Below are positions 39,561 through 48,810 of a stretch of 64,000 bases of DNA, one piece after another. The notes beneath the pieces are model-generated. The model was not told where the DNA came from. It ran no database searches and saw only the letters and a program-made list of their open reading frames with translations. Location of the stretch: positions 186,001 through 250,000 of the forward strand of contig NZ_JAIQCL010000005.1 in assembly GCF_020023385.1 (NCBI RefSeq), in the 5' to 3' direction. Positions within the stretch are counted from its first letter, which is position 1; every line of letters begins with the position of its first letter. A program made the position numbers and the translations under genes. This DNA comes from Planococcus circulans. Its GTDB lineage: Bacteria; Bacillota; Bacilli; Bacillales_A; Planococcaceae.

Positions 39561-39641
39561 TTAGAAAATGAACAGAAAGATGACTCCCACAATCAAAAAG
39601 ATTGCACAAAAGACGAAAAGAATCTTAATAAGGTTTTCCAC
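39561..39641 (-). CDS. 26-residue hydrophobic membrane peptide
   Basis: GTG start at 39641 with TAGGAG nine bases upstream, TAA at 39561. The peptide has a short charged head (VENLIK) and then one continuous hydrophobic helix ending in FIF. Twelve bases separate its start from the stop of the DUF350 gene, whose TAG forms part of the ribosome site, and the operon terminator follows directly. An overlapping ATG frame in the same spot has a poorer ribosome-site spacing. Function unknown; it could be an accessory to the DUF350 membrane protein. Confidence 0.6.
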   Translation of the reverse strand: MENLIKILFVFCAIFLIVGVIFLFIF

Positions 39642-39653
39642 GACATCCAACTC

Positions 39654-40067
39654 CTATTGAATACTGGCTCCGATGACAAACGACAAACCGACAGAGATGG
39701 TCATTGAGATAAAACCGACAGAACGGTTATCCTGTTCAATTTCATCATCCACTTTAAATTTAGGTGTCAGGAACTCAAACAGAATATAGGCGAAAATCAG
39801 TAAGGTAAAACCGAATAATCCCCAACCGATCATTTCAAACAAAGAGTTATGCTGTTCGATGGAAAACCGGAAGATATTGGTCACGCCAAAAATCTTTCCG
39901 CCTGTCGCCATCGCCACTGCAAGATTCCCTTTTTTGATTTGTTCCCAGTTATTATATTTTGTCACCATTTCAAAAATCACCATGGCGACGATCAAGCACA
40001 ATACCACCACACTGAAATAGCCGGCTGACTCCACCAGCGGGTGTGTCCAAAATCCAGTCTCTGTCAT
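39654..40067 (-). CDS. DUF350 family membrane protein (YshE-like)
   Basis: 137 residues, four predicted helices in a two-repeat arrangement (helices near 13-33, 48-60, 76-98, 115-135), with NWEQIKKGNLAVAMATGGKIFGV as the conserved cytoplasmic loop of the family. ATG behind AGAGGAGCATAAGAA. B. subtilis yshE is at the same place after mutS2. No biochemical role is established. Confidence 0.85.
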   Translation of the reverse strand: MTETGFWTHPLVESAGYFSVVVLCLIVAMVIFEMVTKYNNWEQIKKGNLAVAMATGGKIFGVTNIFRFSIEQHNSLFEMIGWGLFGFTLLIFAYILFEFLTPKFKVDDEIEQDNRSVGFISMTISVGLSFVIGASIQ

Positions 40068-40090
40068 TTCTTATGCTCCTCTGCGGAAAC

Positions 40091-42451
40091 TTACTTTAAT
40101 TCGGCGACGGTCACACCCGAGCCGCCTTCACCTGCTTCACCAAAACGATAATTTTTCACTCGTGGATGTTTTTTCAAATACTGCTGGACGCCTTGGCGCA
40201 GTGCACCCGTCCCTTTTCCATGAATGATCGAAACTTGATGATAGTTTGATAATAACGCATCATCAAGGTATTTTTCAACACGTGCAAGTGCATCTTCATA
40301 GCGTTCACCACGTAAATCGAGTTCCATCTTCACATGGCTGTCCCGGTCTTTCAATGTCGCCATGGTCCGCGTTTCTTTCTGCTTTTCCGGTTTGGTATAA
40401 GACAAGTCGGATTCAGGCAATTTCATCTTCAAAATGCCGATTTGAACAATCCACTCATTTTTGGAAACTTTCTCGACCAAGGTCCCTTTTTGGCCGAATG
40501 AAATCACTTTGACTTCGTCATTGGCTTTCAAGGGCTTCGCCGCATTGTCTTTCGCCGCTTTTTTCAGGATGCGGTTTTCCGGCATGGCGTTTTCGAGGCG
40601 TTTCTTCGCGTCGATCAGTTCATGTTCTTTTACGGAAGAACTTTGATTCAGCTGCATTTTACGCAGATCCGAGATGACAGCTTCTGCTTCTGCTCTGGCT
40701 TCTTCGACAATTTTACGCGCCTTTTCTTTCGCTTTTTCTTCCAGCCGTTCTTTTTGCTGCTCATATTCTACTAATTGCTGAGCCAGCTCTTTTTTCAGCT
40801 GTTCCGATTGGGATAGAACCTCTTTGGTCCGCTCGGCGTCCTGCTCTGCTTCACGGCGGCTCTTCTCGAGCGAGGCGATCATCGAATCGACGGCTTTGCT
40901 GTCAGTTCCCGTAAAGCTCTTGGCATGTTTGATGATATGCTCCGGCAAACCGAGGCGTTTGGAGATTTCGAAGGCATTGCTTCGGCCAGGAACACCGATC
41001 AATAGACGATAGGTCGGGCTCAATGTCTCCACATCAAATTCCACGCTGGCATTCGCCACGCCCGGCCGGTTAAAGCCATATGCCTTCAATTCAGGATAAT
41101 GCGTCGTCGCAATGACGCGTGCACCTCTGCCATGGACTTCATCCAATAACGAAATGGCCAGCGCTGCACCTTCCTGCGGATCCGTTCCCGCTCCCAGTTC
41201 ATCGAAGATAACCAGTGAATTCTCATCGAACTTGGTCAGGATGTCAACGATGTTGACCATATGGGAAGAAAAAGTACTAAGGCTTTGCTCAATTGACTGT
41301 TCGTCTCCGATATCTGCGAAAATCTGATCGAATACCGCCAACTCCGAACCGTCGAGTGCAGGTACTGGAAGTCCGGATTGAGCCATCAATGTCGACAGTC
41401 CCACAGTCTTCAAGGTTACCGTCTTCCCACCTGTATTCGGCCCCGTTATGACGATTGCGGTAATATCTCCACCGAATTCGATGTCATTCGGCACGACTTC
41501 GTCTTTCGGAATCAATGGATGGCGGGCTTTCCGCAAGTTGATATAGCCTTCTGTGTTCATCGTCGGCTTAGTGCCTCTATGGGCTGCACCGTATTTTGCT
41601 TTTGCCAGGATCAAATCGATTTCACCCAGCACTTCAACCAAATTGAATAATTCATGGGCAACTTCCTGCACTTGCGCTGAAAGCATGAGCAGGATCCGAT
41701 CGATTTCTTCTTTTTCCTTCATCTTCAGGCGGCGCACTTCATTGTTTGCCTGTACAACTGCATCCGGTTCGATGAACAAGGTCTGCCCTGAAGAAGATTG
41801 GTCATGCACGATACCGCCGTAATGGTTGCGGTATTCCTGTTTGACCGGGATGACGAAACGGTCATTGCGTATCGTGACAATCGAATCCGACAACATTTTC
41901 GATGCATTTTTTCCACGCACCAGACTTTCCAGGCGTTCCCGTACGCGGCTCTCCTGTGTCCGCAATTGCTGACGGATCGAGCGCAGTTCTGAACTGGCGC
42001 TGTCCAAGACCCCACCATTGTCATCAATACAGACATTGATGGCGTGTTCAAGAGCTGTCAGAATCGGCATCGATTCTTTCTTCTCCAGAAAATGCGGAAT
42101 CTGAATCACCGCTTCTTCCTGAATACTTTCGAAAAACTGGCGCAGGATGCGGCTCGCTCGGATGGTCGATGAAACTTCCATCAATTCCATTGGGCTTAGG
42201 CTTCCGCCGATTTGTGCTCTTCGTGCATGCAGGCGGATATCGAAGATCCCGCCCATCGGCACATTGTTTTTAACACGCAATACTTGGGCGCCTTCGTCCA
42301 TCTCTTCGAGCAGCCGGTTGACTTCATTGATGTCTGTGGATGGCAAAAGCTTATCCACATGGGCTTTTCCGAGTGACGAAGTACAGAAACGTGCCACTTC
42401 ATCGCGGATTTTATAAAATTCAAGTGTTCTTAATGCGCGCTCTGCGATCAT
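40091..42451 (-). CDS. mutS2: Endonuclease MutS2
   Basis: 786 residues. ATPase of the MutS family lacking the mismatch-binding domain. Walker [17 protein letters not shown] near residue 335, [16 protein letters not shown], then a long coiled coil (about 510-620) and the C-terminal Smr nuclease domain (from about 710: [24 protein letters not shown]). In Bacillus MutS2 acts on collided ribosomes and in recombination control. ATG behind TAGGAGGTTCTTCA. It is separated from polX by 530 bp of repeats. Confidence 0.97.
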   Translation of the reverse strand: MIAERALRTLEFYKIRDEVARFCTSSLGKAHVDKLLPSTDINEVNRLLEEMDEGAQVLRVKNNVPMGGIFDIRLHARRAQIGGSLSPMELMEVSSTIRASRILRQFFESIQEEAVIQIPHFLEKKESMPILTALEHAINVCIDDNGGVLDSASSELRSIRQQLRTQESRVRERLESLVRGKNASKMLSDSIVTIRNDRFVIPVKQEYRNHYGGIVHDQSSSGQTLFIEPDAVVQANNEVRRLKMKEKEEIDRILLMLSAQVQEVAHELFNLVEVLGEIDLILAKAKYGAAHRGTKPTMNTEGYINLRKARHPLIPKDEVVPNDIEFGGDITAIVITGPNTGGKTVTLKTVGLSTLMAQSGLPVPALDGSELAVFDQIFADIGDEQSIEQSLSTFSSHMVNIVDILTKFDENSLVIFDELGAGTDPQEGAALAISLLDEVHGRGARVIATTHYPELKAYGFNRPGVANASVEFDVETLSPTYRLLIGVPGRSNAFEISKRLGLPEHIIKHAKSFTGTDSKAVDSMIASLEKSRREAEQDAERTKEVLSQSEQLKKELAQQLVEYEQQKERLEEKAKEKARKIVEEARAEAEAVISDLRKMQLNQSSSVKEHELIDAKKRLENAMPENRILKKAAKDNAAKPLKANDEVKVISFGQKGTLVEKVSKNEWIVQIGILKMKLPESDLSYTKPEKQKETRTMATLKDRDSHVKMELDLRGERYEDALARVEKYLDDALLSNYHQVSIIHGKGTGALRQGVQQYLKKHPRVKNYRFGEAGEGGSGVTVAELK

Positions 42452-42586
42452 TGAAGAACCTCCTAACGTTTCAGATAAATTGATAATGATATTGCAAAAG
42501 ATAACTCTGCTTCAATTAGACGAAGCGATATAAGTTGAACTTATGAATTTTCTTTTTAACTTAATAAGAGTGAATTAACGAAGAAA

Positions 42587-42745
42587 GTGCTCAAGGCTGA
42601 TGCTTTCCGCGGACGAAGCGCTGAGCCTCCTCGTCGCAAGCTCCTGCGGGGTCTCATCACTCAGCTCTTCCGCAGGAAAGGCATTGGTCGAAGCCTGCTG
42701 AGACCAAGTCTTTGCGACGAAGCTAGCGCAGCGATGCAGGAGCAC
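42587..42745 (-). repeat. Repeat R2 copy fused to an R1 fragment
   Basis: 42587-42705 matches the reverse complement of 35216-35340 (GATGCTTTCCGCGGAC, TGAGCCTCCTCG, CTCCTGCGGGGTCTCA). 42712-42745 then repeats CGACGAAGCTAGCGCAGCGA and TGCAGGAGCAC from the interior of the long R1 copy. Confidence 0.7.
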
Positions 42746-42806
42746 ATCTCTGCCCTTCACCGCCTTGCACCCTTTCTTCTAATCGTCTTCACTAACAGAT
42801 CAACAG

Positions 42807-42936
42807 AATATGAAGCAAACCAGCGGAGACTCCCGCGGGAGCAGTGCAACGACATACAAGAAATCCACTCGGGCGTTTAGCCCGAGTTAGTTCGGTGCAA
42901 GCTCATAGGAAAGCGGAGCTGGTTTATGGAATATCC
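42807..42936 (+). repeat. Repeat family R1 copy between mutS2 and polX
   Basis: 130 bp. Edges GAATATGAAGCAAACCAGCG and GGAGCTGGTTTATGGAATAT; interior AGACTCCCGCGGGAGCAGTG and the hairpin ACTCGGGCGTTTAGCCCGAG. Together with the R2 copy it fills most of 42452-42983; no gene is seen there. Confidence 0.8.
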
Positions 42937-42983
42937 AAAACAGAAACGATTCTATTTAAATTATTAGTCCAACTTATATATTT

Positions 42984-44693
42984 TTATTTTTTCTTATTCA
43001 AAAATGCTTTGAATTTTTCCAGCGACCATGTATTGACGATGGTGTCTTTTTTCAGCCAGGCTTTTTGGGCATGCTTGACACCGGTTTCCATGACTTCCAG
43101 GCCTTCGATCGCATGGGCATCCGTATCGATGGCGACAGGCACACCTTTTTCCTGTGCCATGACCAAATACGGTACTGCAAGATCCAAGCGGTACGGACTG
43201 GCGTTCAATTCAACAATTTTGCCGTACTCCTTTGCCCAATCCAGTATCTGTTCGACATCCGGATCATAGCCTTCGCGCTGTCCGACGATTCTGCCTGTCG
43301 GATGTGCAATCATGTGGACATGCGGATTTTTCATGGCCGTCAAAATGCGATCCATGATCTGTTCCTGCGGTTGCTGGAAACTTGAATGGATGCTGGCAAT
43401 GACAAAGTCCAATTGTTTCAACATGTCATCATCAAAATCCAATGTGGCATCCGGCAAAATATCCATTTCGGTACCTGACAGCACTTCGATTGTCGGGTAT
43501 TGCCCATTAATTTCACGGATCAGTCCATGCTGCTCGGTCAACCGTTCCGGCGTCAGGCCGTTTGCAACCTTCAAATACTGTGAATGGTCGGTAATGACCA
43601 TAAATTGATAGGATTTCGCTACGCAAGCTTCAACCATTTCCTTCAATGAATTGGCTCCATCCGACCAGGTTGTATGCATATGCAGATCGCCTTTGATGTC
43701 TTCAATCGTCACAAGGTCAGGCAATTCTTCCAATCGGTCAAGTTCCCGTCCGTCTTCACGCACCGATGGCGGAATGAAAGGCAGGCCGAAATGTGCGAAG
43801 AAATCGGGTTCGGATGTAAATGTCGTGACCGTACCATCTTCCTGCTCGACGCCGTACTCGGAAATTTTCTTGTTCTGCGATTTCGCCAGCTGCCGCATTC
43901 TCACGTTATGATCCTTCGATCCGGTGAAATGATGCAGCGCGGTGACGAATTCTTCAGGTGCCACTAAACGGAAATCGACGTCAATCGGCTCCAGCACATC
44001 CACGGTCACTGAAACTTTCGTGTCTCCCGACGCAATCGTTTCCTGTACCGGCAAGGCTGCCAGCAATTGCTCTTTTACGCGTGCGGGTTCAGCTGTCGCG
44101 ATGATGAAGTCCAGATCTTTGCTGGTTTCTTTTGTGCGGCGGAAACTTCCGGCAACAGAAAACTCGGTGACTTCTGCAATGGTAATCAGAACATCTTCGA
44201 TGAACGCCACCGTTTCTTCTGTTTTCCAGATTGGCTGGCGGTCCGGCTTGGTTTCGAAGTCATTCAATTCTTTCAGGATCTTCTCTTCGGATTTCGGGCC
44301 AAATCCCGGTAGTTTCTGGATTTCTCCATTCAAACAAGCGGCCTTTAAGGCTTCCATCGAATCGATGCCCAGTTCCTTGTAAAGTTTGGCAATCTTCTTG
44401 CCGCCCATTCCCTGAAGCTTCATCATCGGGACAAGGCCTTTCGGTACTTCTTCCTGAAGTTCTTCCAGCACCGTGGACTTGCCGTCGTTGATCAGTTCCA
44501 GAATGACGTCCCCTGTTCCTTTGCCGATGCCTTTCAGCTTGGTGACATCTTCGATTTCGTCCAGACTGCGCTGATCCAGTTCAAGCGCCTGTGCGGCTTT
44601 TCGGAAAGCCGATACTTTAAACGGGTTTTCCCCTTTAAGTTCCATGTATAACGCAATTTTCTCAAGCGTTCTGATGATAATCTTCTTATTCAC
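42984..44693 (-). CDS. polX: DNA polymerase X with PHP phosphoesterase domain
   Basis: 569 residues from the GTG at 44693, seven bases after GGAGG. The N-terminal HhH and Pol-beta-like region (LKGIGKGTGDVILEL, LQGMGGKKIAKLYKELG) leads to the nucleotidyltransferase site RRTKETSKDLDFIIAT. The C-terminal PHP domain has DLHMHTTWSDGANSLKEM, ITDHSQYL and ASIHSSF, the metal histidines of a 3'-5' exonuclease. Gap-filling polymerase in base-excision repair. Confidence 0.96.
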   Translation of the reverse strand: MNKKIIIRTLEKIALYMELKGENPFKVSAFRKAAQALELDQRSLDEIEDVTKLKGIGKGTGDVILELINDGKSTVLEELQEEVPKGLVPMMKLQGMGGKKIAKLYKELGIDSMEALKAACLNGEIQKLPGFGPKSEEKILKELNDFETKPDRQPIWKTEETVAFIEDVLITIAEVTEFSVAGSFRRTKETSKDLDFIIATAEPARVKEQLLAALPVQETIASGDTKVSVTVDVLEPIDVDFRLVAPEEFVTALHHFTGSKDHNVRMRQLAKSQNKKISEYGVEQEDGTVTTFTSEPDFFAHFGLPFIPPSVREDGRELDRLEELPDLVTIEDIKGDLHMHTTWSDGANSLKEMVEACVAKSYQFMVITDHSQYLKVANGLTPERLTEQHGLIREINGQYPTIEVLSGTEMDILPDATLDFDDDMLKQLDFVIASIHSSFQQPQEQIMDRILTAMKNPHVHMIAHPTGRIVGQREGYDPDVEQILDWAKEYGKIVELNASPYRLDLAVPYLVMAQEKGVPVAIDTDAHAIEGLEVMETGVKHAQKAWLKKDTIVNTWSLEKFKAFLNKKK

Positions 44694-44716
44694 CAAGAGC
44701 CCTCCTCATTTCGATT

Positions 44717-44747
44717 AAAAAAACTTCCCTCGTAAGAGAGAAGTTCC
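44717..44747 (-). terminator. Terminator between the cvpA-like gene and polX
   Basis: AACTTCCCTC-GTAA-GAGAGAAGTT; minus-strand T-run of seven. It suggests polX has partly separate expression. Confidence 0.75.
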
Positions 44748-44749
44748 TA

Positions 44750-45286
44750 CTACATATAAATATACCACCATTCTTTTACTTTCTCAGAGAAATAAGGCGT
44801 ATGCTCAATCATAGACTGGGCAATCCCTGAATTCTCCAACTGGTTCTGCACGACATCCACAGGAAGCAGCGCGAACACATAGATGAAAATAAAGAGCAGT
44901 ATGTAAGCTTCAACAAATCCTAAAACCGCACCCAAAATTTTGCTGAAAAAGCCAAGAACCGGCAAAAACTTCAGGAAATCGAACATGGACGCCAGCAACT
45001 GCAAAGCAAACTTCACCACAAAGAAAATTATAGCGAATGCCAATAATTGATAGAAAGTCTGATCCAAGTCCAACTGGTCTACGACAAGCGTAAACTGGGA
45101 ATTTTCATTTATCGCTGGGTAAGGAATCCACAGCACAAAGTATTCGGACAAGGGTTTATAATATTTATAAGCCACGACCAAGGCAATAACAAATCCGACC
45201 ATATGGATCAGCTGGACGACAAATCCTCTTTTGGCGCCCACGATGATGCCACCGATCAGTAAGATGATTAAAAGTATATCAAGCAT
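44750..45286 (-). CDS. CvpA family membrane protein (YshB-like)
   Basis: 178 residues with four hydrophobic helices. It starts MLDILLIILLIGGIIVGAKRGFVVQLIHMVG, the conserved opening of the CvpA/colicin V production family. GFFSKILGAVLGFVEAYILL is the second conserved segment. Same place as yshB in B. subtilis, six bases after zapA. Role in envelope or purine-linked physiology is reported for relatives but not certain. Confidence 0.88.
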   Translation of the reverse strand: MLDILLIILLIGGIIVGAKRGFVVQLIHMVGFVIALVVAYKYYKPLSEYFVLWIPYPAINENSQFTLVVDQLDLDQTFYQLLAFAIIFFVVKFALQLLASMFDFLKFLPVLGFFSKILGAVLGFVEAYILLFIFIYVFALLPVDVVQNQLENSGIAQSMIEHTPYFSEKVKEWWYIYM

Positions 45287-45291
45287 TCACG

Positions 45292-45552
45292 TCAACCCTT
45301 CAGTTTTTTCAATTCATTTTCTAATTGTTCAACTTGCTCTTTCAGTTTAAGATAGTCATGTACCGCATTCGATGCAGTCAAAACGGCAAGCTTTGCCTGG
45401 TCCAGCGATGGATTCAAGGCATTGATCTCGCGCATTTTGCTGTCGACGATCGACGCAACGAGACGCATGTGTCCTGAAGTTTCAGTACCGACCATTTTAT
45501 AGGTGTTGCCATAGATGTCAACGACCGTGTGAATTTTATGTTGCTCTGACAA
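45292..45552 (-). CDS. zapA: Cell-division protein ZapA
   Basis: 86 residues from the TTG at 45552, eight bases after AAGGGGG. It promotes FtsZ ring bundling. Conserved [34 protein letters not shown] (read across residues about 8-41) and a C-terminal coiled coil ending [16 protein letters not shown]. Length equals B. subtilis ZapA. Divergent from rnhC, with the two ribosome sites about 80 bases apart. Confidence 0.92.
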   Translation of the reverse strand: MSEQHKIHTVVDIYGNTYKMVGTETSGHMRLVASIVDSKMREINALNPSLDQAKLAVLTASNAVHDYLKLKEQVEQLENELKKLKG

Positions 45553-45634
45553 TGCAATATCCCCCTTTGGAATTCTATAGACCATCATACCATGAAAACA
45601 AGCCGATTGTGAATCAAAGAAAGGTGACTCGTCC

Positions 45635-46567
45635 ATGTCAAATACAGTTCTGAAACTCCCGGAGGAAAGTATTCTCCAAGTGATTTCACATTACCAGAAA
45701 AACAACATCCAGACCAAGAACCCATACGCCAGGTTCAGTGCCAAACTGCCGGATACGGTCGTGACCGTCTACACTTCAGGAAAAGTCATGTTCCAAGGAA
45801 ATGGCGCCGAACGGGAAGCAGCAAAATGGGGTGCGGCATTGCCGGCGACGGAAAAGACCGTATCCACTAAAGGCGACAAACTGCCCGACGGCTTCGCCAA
45901 ATTATCCGTTCTCGGATCCGACGAAACCGGCACCGGCGATTTCTTCGGCCCGATCACAGTGGCCGCCTGTTACGTACCCACAGACAAAGTAGAGCTTGCC
46001 CATGAACTCGGCGTCAAAGATTCCAAGCAGCTCACCGATGCGTGGATGCGCCAAGTGGCACCCGATCTGAGAGAAGCCTTCGCCCACAGCGTGCTGACTT
46101 TGAAAAACGACAAATACAATCAAGTACAGAGCCAAGGTTGGTCACAAGGAAAAATAAAAGCATTGCTCCATAACCAGGCTCTCAAACACGTACTGAGCAA
46201 GATCGCGCCGGAAAAACCGGACGCCATCCTGATCGACCAATTTGCGGAGCGCGGCATTTACTACAAACACATCAAAGAAGAACCCGAAATCATCCGCGAG
46301 AACGTCCTGTTTTCCACCAAAGCAGAAGGTCTCCACGTTTCAGTCGCCTGTGCTTCCATCATTGCGCGTGTGGCTTTTCTCGAAGAAATGGATCGCATGA
46401 GTGCTGAAGCCGGCGTCACCTTGCCGAAAGGTGCTGGAAAAATTGTCGACGAAGCGGCAGCGAAGATTTTGCTGAAGCATGGCGAAGCGTATCTGAAGAG
46501 CTTGACGAAGGTGCATTTTGCGAATACAGGGAAGGCGAAGGTGTTGGCTGGGAAGCGGCGTGGATAG
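45635..46567 (+). CDS. rnhC: Ribonuclease HIII
   Basis: Removes RNA from RNA-DNA hybrids. 310 residues. An N-terminal TBP-like substrate-binding domain (about 1-85) precedes the type 2 RNase H core with [18 protein letters not shown] (catalytic Asp-Glu), KDSKQLTD and [18 protein letters not shown] behind AAAGGTGACTCGTCC. In B. subtilis pheT is next to it; here six pilin-like genes intervene. Confidence 0.96.
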   Translation: MSNTVLKLPEESILQVISHYQKNNIQTKNPYARFSAKLPDTVVTVYTSGKVMFQGNGAEREAAKWGAALPATEKTVSTKGDKLPDGFAKLSVLGSDETGTGDFFGPITVAACYVPTDKVELAHELGVKDSKQLTDAWMRQVAPDLREAFAHSVLTLKNDKYNQVQSQGWSQGKIKALLHNQALKHVLSKIAPEKPDAILIDQFAERGIYYKHIKEEPEIIRENVLFSTKAEGLHVSVACASIIARVAFLEEMDRMSAEAGVTLPKGAGKIVDEAAAKILLKHGEAYLKSLTKVHFANTGKAKVLAGKRRG

Positions 46568-46570
46568 ACG

Positions 46571-46606
46571 AATAACCCCTGGAGAAAATTTCTCCAGGGG
46601 TTATTA
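46571..46606. terminator. Bidirectional terminator between rnhC and pilin cassette 1
   Basis: AATAACCCCTGGAGAAA pairs with TTTCTCCAGGGGTTATT, a perfect 17-bp stem. Confidence 0.92.
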
Positions 46607-46608
46607 TT

Positions 46609-47679
46609 TTAATGATAAATCGTATTGAGCTTGTTGTTCAGTGACCAATTGTATACTTTACCGGTTTGTGCGACTTCTACGGGGTCTGGCCAAGTGACGA
46701 TGCTTTCGCAGCTTTTGGTATACCCTGGAAAGCTTTTATAGGCTGTAGTCAATGTTTTAGAAGCACCGATATATGTGTTGCCGATCACATGAATTTTAGC
46801 GTTCGGATTAGTTGTTATGGACCCTTTAATATAAGCATCCCCGTATACAAGGATTAGGCTATAAGGTCCTAAGTTAACATTCCCTAAAATGGTCAGGTTA
46901 CCTTGAACGTAAATACAAATAAAGTTATTCGAATAGACACCGCCGCCGATATATAAGTCTTTTTCAATCTTTAGAGTATCCCCACTATTTCCTCCTCCGG
47001 CAAGTAAAGCATTGTTAGATGGCAAAGAATTAATAATGAATGATTCAAAATGATAGGAGGTTCTTTGAATTGGAAAGGGACCATCTATTTCCACAAACCC
47101 TTTCACATCTCCAGATGGAGGATAGGAAGTAATCGGTGCTTGACCAGTGGTGTTCATCGGCTTGGCTGGAATAGCGGGCCCTGTTGCAGGGTTCACTTCA
47201 GTTACCACAATTGTCGGAGGCGTCACTTCCATGCTTCCCTCCACTAATTTTGTGGTGCCACTTTCTGCTATTCCAGTACTCTTCATGGTTACGGTAATCT
47301 TTCCGGAATCGCCCGTGGAACATCCAGTAAGCCCCGCCGACGGCACTTTATAAGTACTTCCGTTCCCACTCTTTTGAATGCTGCCGATATTTTTGATTTT
47401 TGTGCAAAGCTCTTGACGACTTTTGGCTAATGCTGTAGTTGCTCCTGTTTGCGTGGCCGTAAACTTATAAAGTTCTACAGTTTCTTCAACCAATGCTTGA
47501 TAGTGAAGCAAGCCCATTTCTGCATAATGACGAGCCTGTACCTGATCTTCTTTTAACGAAAATTGTTTTGAAGCATTGGCATTCATCAGCAACAAACCCA
47601 GCCCTAAAATTGTAAAAAGCACAACGAGGAGCATCACAAACAATAAAGCATAGCCTTTTTCATTAGTTAACCGTTGCAT
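46609..47679 (-). CDS. PilX/GspK-like minor pilin with beta-solenoid-like C-terminal region (cassette 1)
   Basis: 356 residues. The class III leader MQRLTNEKG precedes YALLFVMLLVVLFTILGLGL; position +5 after the Gly is Phe, not the Glu of major pilins, as in GspK-type tip pilins. A helical neck follows (SKQFSLKEDQVQARHYAEMG), then a large C-terminal region with regular strand repeats (VQGNLTILGNVNLGPYS, LVYGDAYIKGS, IHVIGNTYIG) resembling bactofilin or beta-helix turns. Several cysteines could pair outside the cell. Starts at ATG behind AGGGGTGTAAG. Third gene of cassette 1; paralogue of 48811-49959. Function inferred: tip or adhesin subunit. Confidence 0.75.
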   Translation of the reverse strand: MQRLTNEKGYALLFVMLLVVLFTILGLGLLLMNANASKQFSLKEDQVQARHYAEMGLLHYQALVEETVELYKFTATQTGATTALAKSRQELCTKIKNIGSIQKSGNGSTYKVPSAGLTGCSTGDSGKITVTMKSTGIAESGTTKLVEGSMEVTPPTIVVTEVNPATGPAIPAKPMNTTGQAPITSYPPSGDVKGFVEIDGPFPIQRTSYHFESFIINSLPSNNALLAGGGNSGDTLKIEKDLYIGGGVYSNNFICIYVQGNLTILGNVNLGPYSLILVYGDAYIKGSITTNPNAKIHVIGNTYIGASKTLTTAYKSFPGYTKSCESIVTWPDPVEVAQTGKVYNWSLNNKLNTIYH

Positions 47680-47688
47680 CTTACACCC

Positions 47689-48126
47689 CTAATTCAATTT
47701 ACTGAATGCCGTTTGGATGACAAACTTCTGATCGGCTTTTTTTATCGTTAATTTCAATGGAGACCTTTTATCCCGACACAACGTCGCTCCTTCAGTTAAC
47801 TCATACTCATAGCCTTCTGAAATAATGACACCATCCATCTTTAATTGAGCTTTATTAGATGCTACTGTGATTTTAATCTGTTGATCGGGTCCGCATTTAA
47901 TGGCAGGCACTGCCGATACGAGTGAAGGGCTTTCCAAATAGTGACCTCGAATTCGTTCTGCAATCAGGTTGCCTTCCTGTTGAAGTTCCTGACGTGAGGA
48001 AGTCCGATCTGCAGAATTCGTTCCCGTTGATAACACGGATATAATTCCAACCACAATAATTCCCATAATCGCTAGAACTGCCAATAGCTCGACTAATGTA
48101 ATGCCTCGTTGGCTATTCCATCTCAT
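47689..48126 (-). CDS. Prepilin-like protein with N-terminal methylation motif, PulG/GspJ-like (cassette 1)
   Basis: 145 residues from the ATG at 48126 overlapping the previous stop. Leader MRWNSQRG then ITLVELLAVLAIMGIIVVGI, with Glu at +5: a perfect prepilin-peptidase site. The soluble domain is short, with a Cys pair (KCGPDQ, LCRDKR), and ends TAFSKLN. The paralogue at 49971-50369 ends TTFSKLR. Starts further upstream are possible but would lengthen the leader beyond the usual size. Minor pilin exported to the membrane, then assembled on the outer face. Confidence 0.78.
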   Translation of the reverse strand: MRWNSQRGITLVELLAVLAIMGIIVVGIISVLSTGTNSADRTSSRQELQQEGNLIAERIRGHYLESPSLVSAVPAIKCGPDQQIKITVASNKAQLKMDGVIISEGYEYELTEGATLCRDKRSPLKLTIKKADQKFVIQTAFSKLN

Positions 48127-48469
48127 AATACATTTCCGTAGTAAACCCTGGCTCATTTGTTCTCGTTCCAGCAACTGCTTTCACCGTGATTTTGGCGTGC
48201 TTTAAATTTTTAGTAGGCCCGTCAGATCTCACTACATCAATCTTATATTCTGGATAAAGATCTTTATAATCCAGATTATTTTCTCTAACACTTGCAACTA
48301 CATCTTCGGTAACTTGAACTGCAGTTAATTTTTCATTATTGAAGGTAGTAAACTTCGCTGATTGTGTGAAAAAACTCATAAAACTCACCAGCACGATCCC
48401 CAAAATCACCAAAGCCGCCAAAATTTCAACTAAGGTCAATCCTTCTTCTTTTTGACTAACTATTTTCAT
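48113..48469 (-). CDS. Prepilin-like protein, PilV/GspI-like (cassette 1)
   Basis: 118 residues. Leader MKIVSQKEEG then LTLVEILAALVILGIVLVSF with Glu at +5. The mature part begins MSFFTQSAKFTTFNNEKLTA, almost identical to the cassette 2 homologue. ATG behind GCGGAGGCTTAAATT. First gene of cassette 1, overlapping the next start by 14 bases. Probable member of the priming complex at a pilus tip, by analogy with GspI. Confidence 0.8.
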   Translation of the reverse strand: MKIVSQKEEGLTLVEILAALVILGIVLVSFMSFFTQSAKFTTFNNEKLTAVQVTEDVVASVRENNLDYKDLYPEYKIDVVRSDGPTKNLKHAKITVKAVAGTRTNEPGFTTEMYYEME

Positions 48470-48810
48470 AATTTAAGCCTCCGCTTAGATTTTTTACTGA
48501 TTTTAATATTATCGGCTACTTCATTTTAATATTATCATAGGTTTTGTATAATAATGTATATATTTTCTATTAAAAGTAAATATTTTTATTATATATATGA
48601 ATCCATTAAAAAAGAGCAGAATCGATTAGATTCTACTTACGAAAATAATTTACTGATTCTTAAAATTCCTATCTCTGTTATAACAGATGACGTAATTGAT
48701 AATTTTTGTAGGAGTTTGATTTCTTTAATCCAAGATGTTTCCCAATAAAGAAAAAATGAAAAGGTGCATATATATAGATGGTTAGGTAAAAAATATTAAA
48801 ACTCGATATT
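48470..48810. other. AT-rich spacer between the two pilin cassettes
   Basis: 341 bp, markedly AT-rich. It holds two direct copies of TTTTAATATTATC (48501-48513 and 48524-48536, 23-bp period) just upstream of cassette 1's ribosome site, likely promoter or regulator sites. A short plus-strand frame at 48554-48748 has no ribosome site and is not called. No clear terminator follows cassette 2. Confidence 0.6.

Noticed and set aside
48554..48748. 64-codon plus-strand frame between the pilin cassettes
   Set aside because: No ribosome-binding site, very A+T-rich low-complexity coding, overlaps likely promoter signals, and no recognisable domain.
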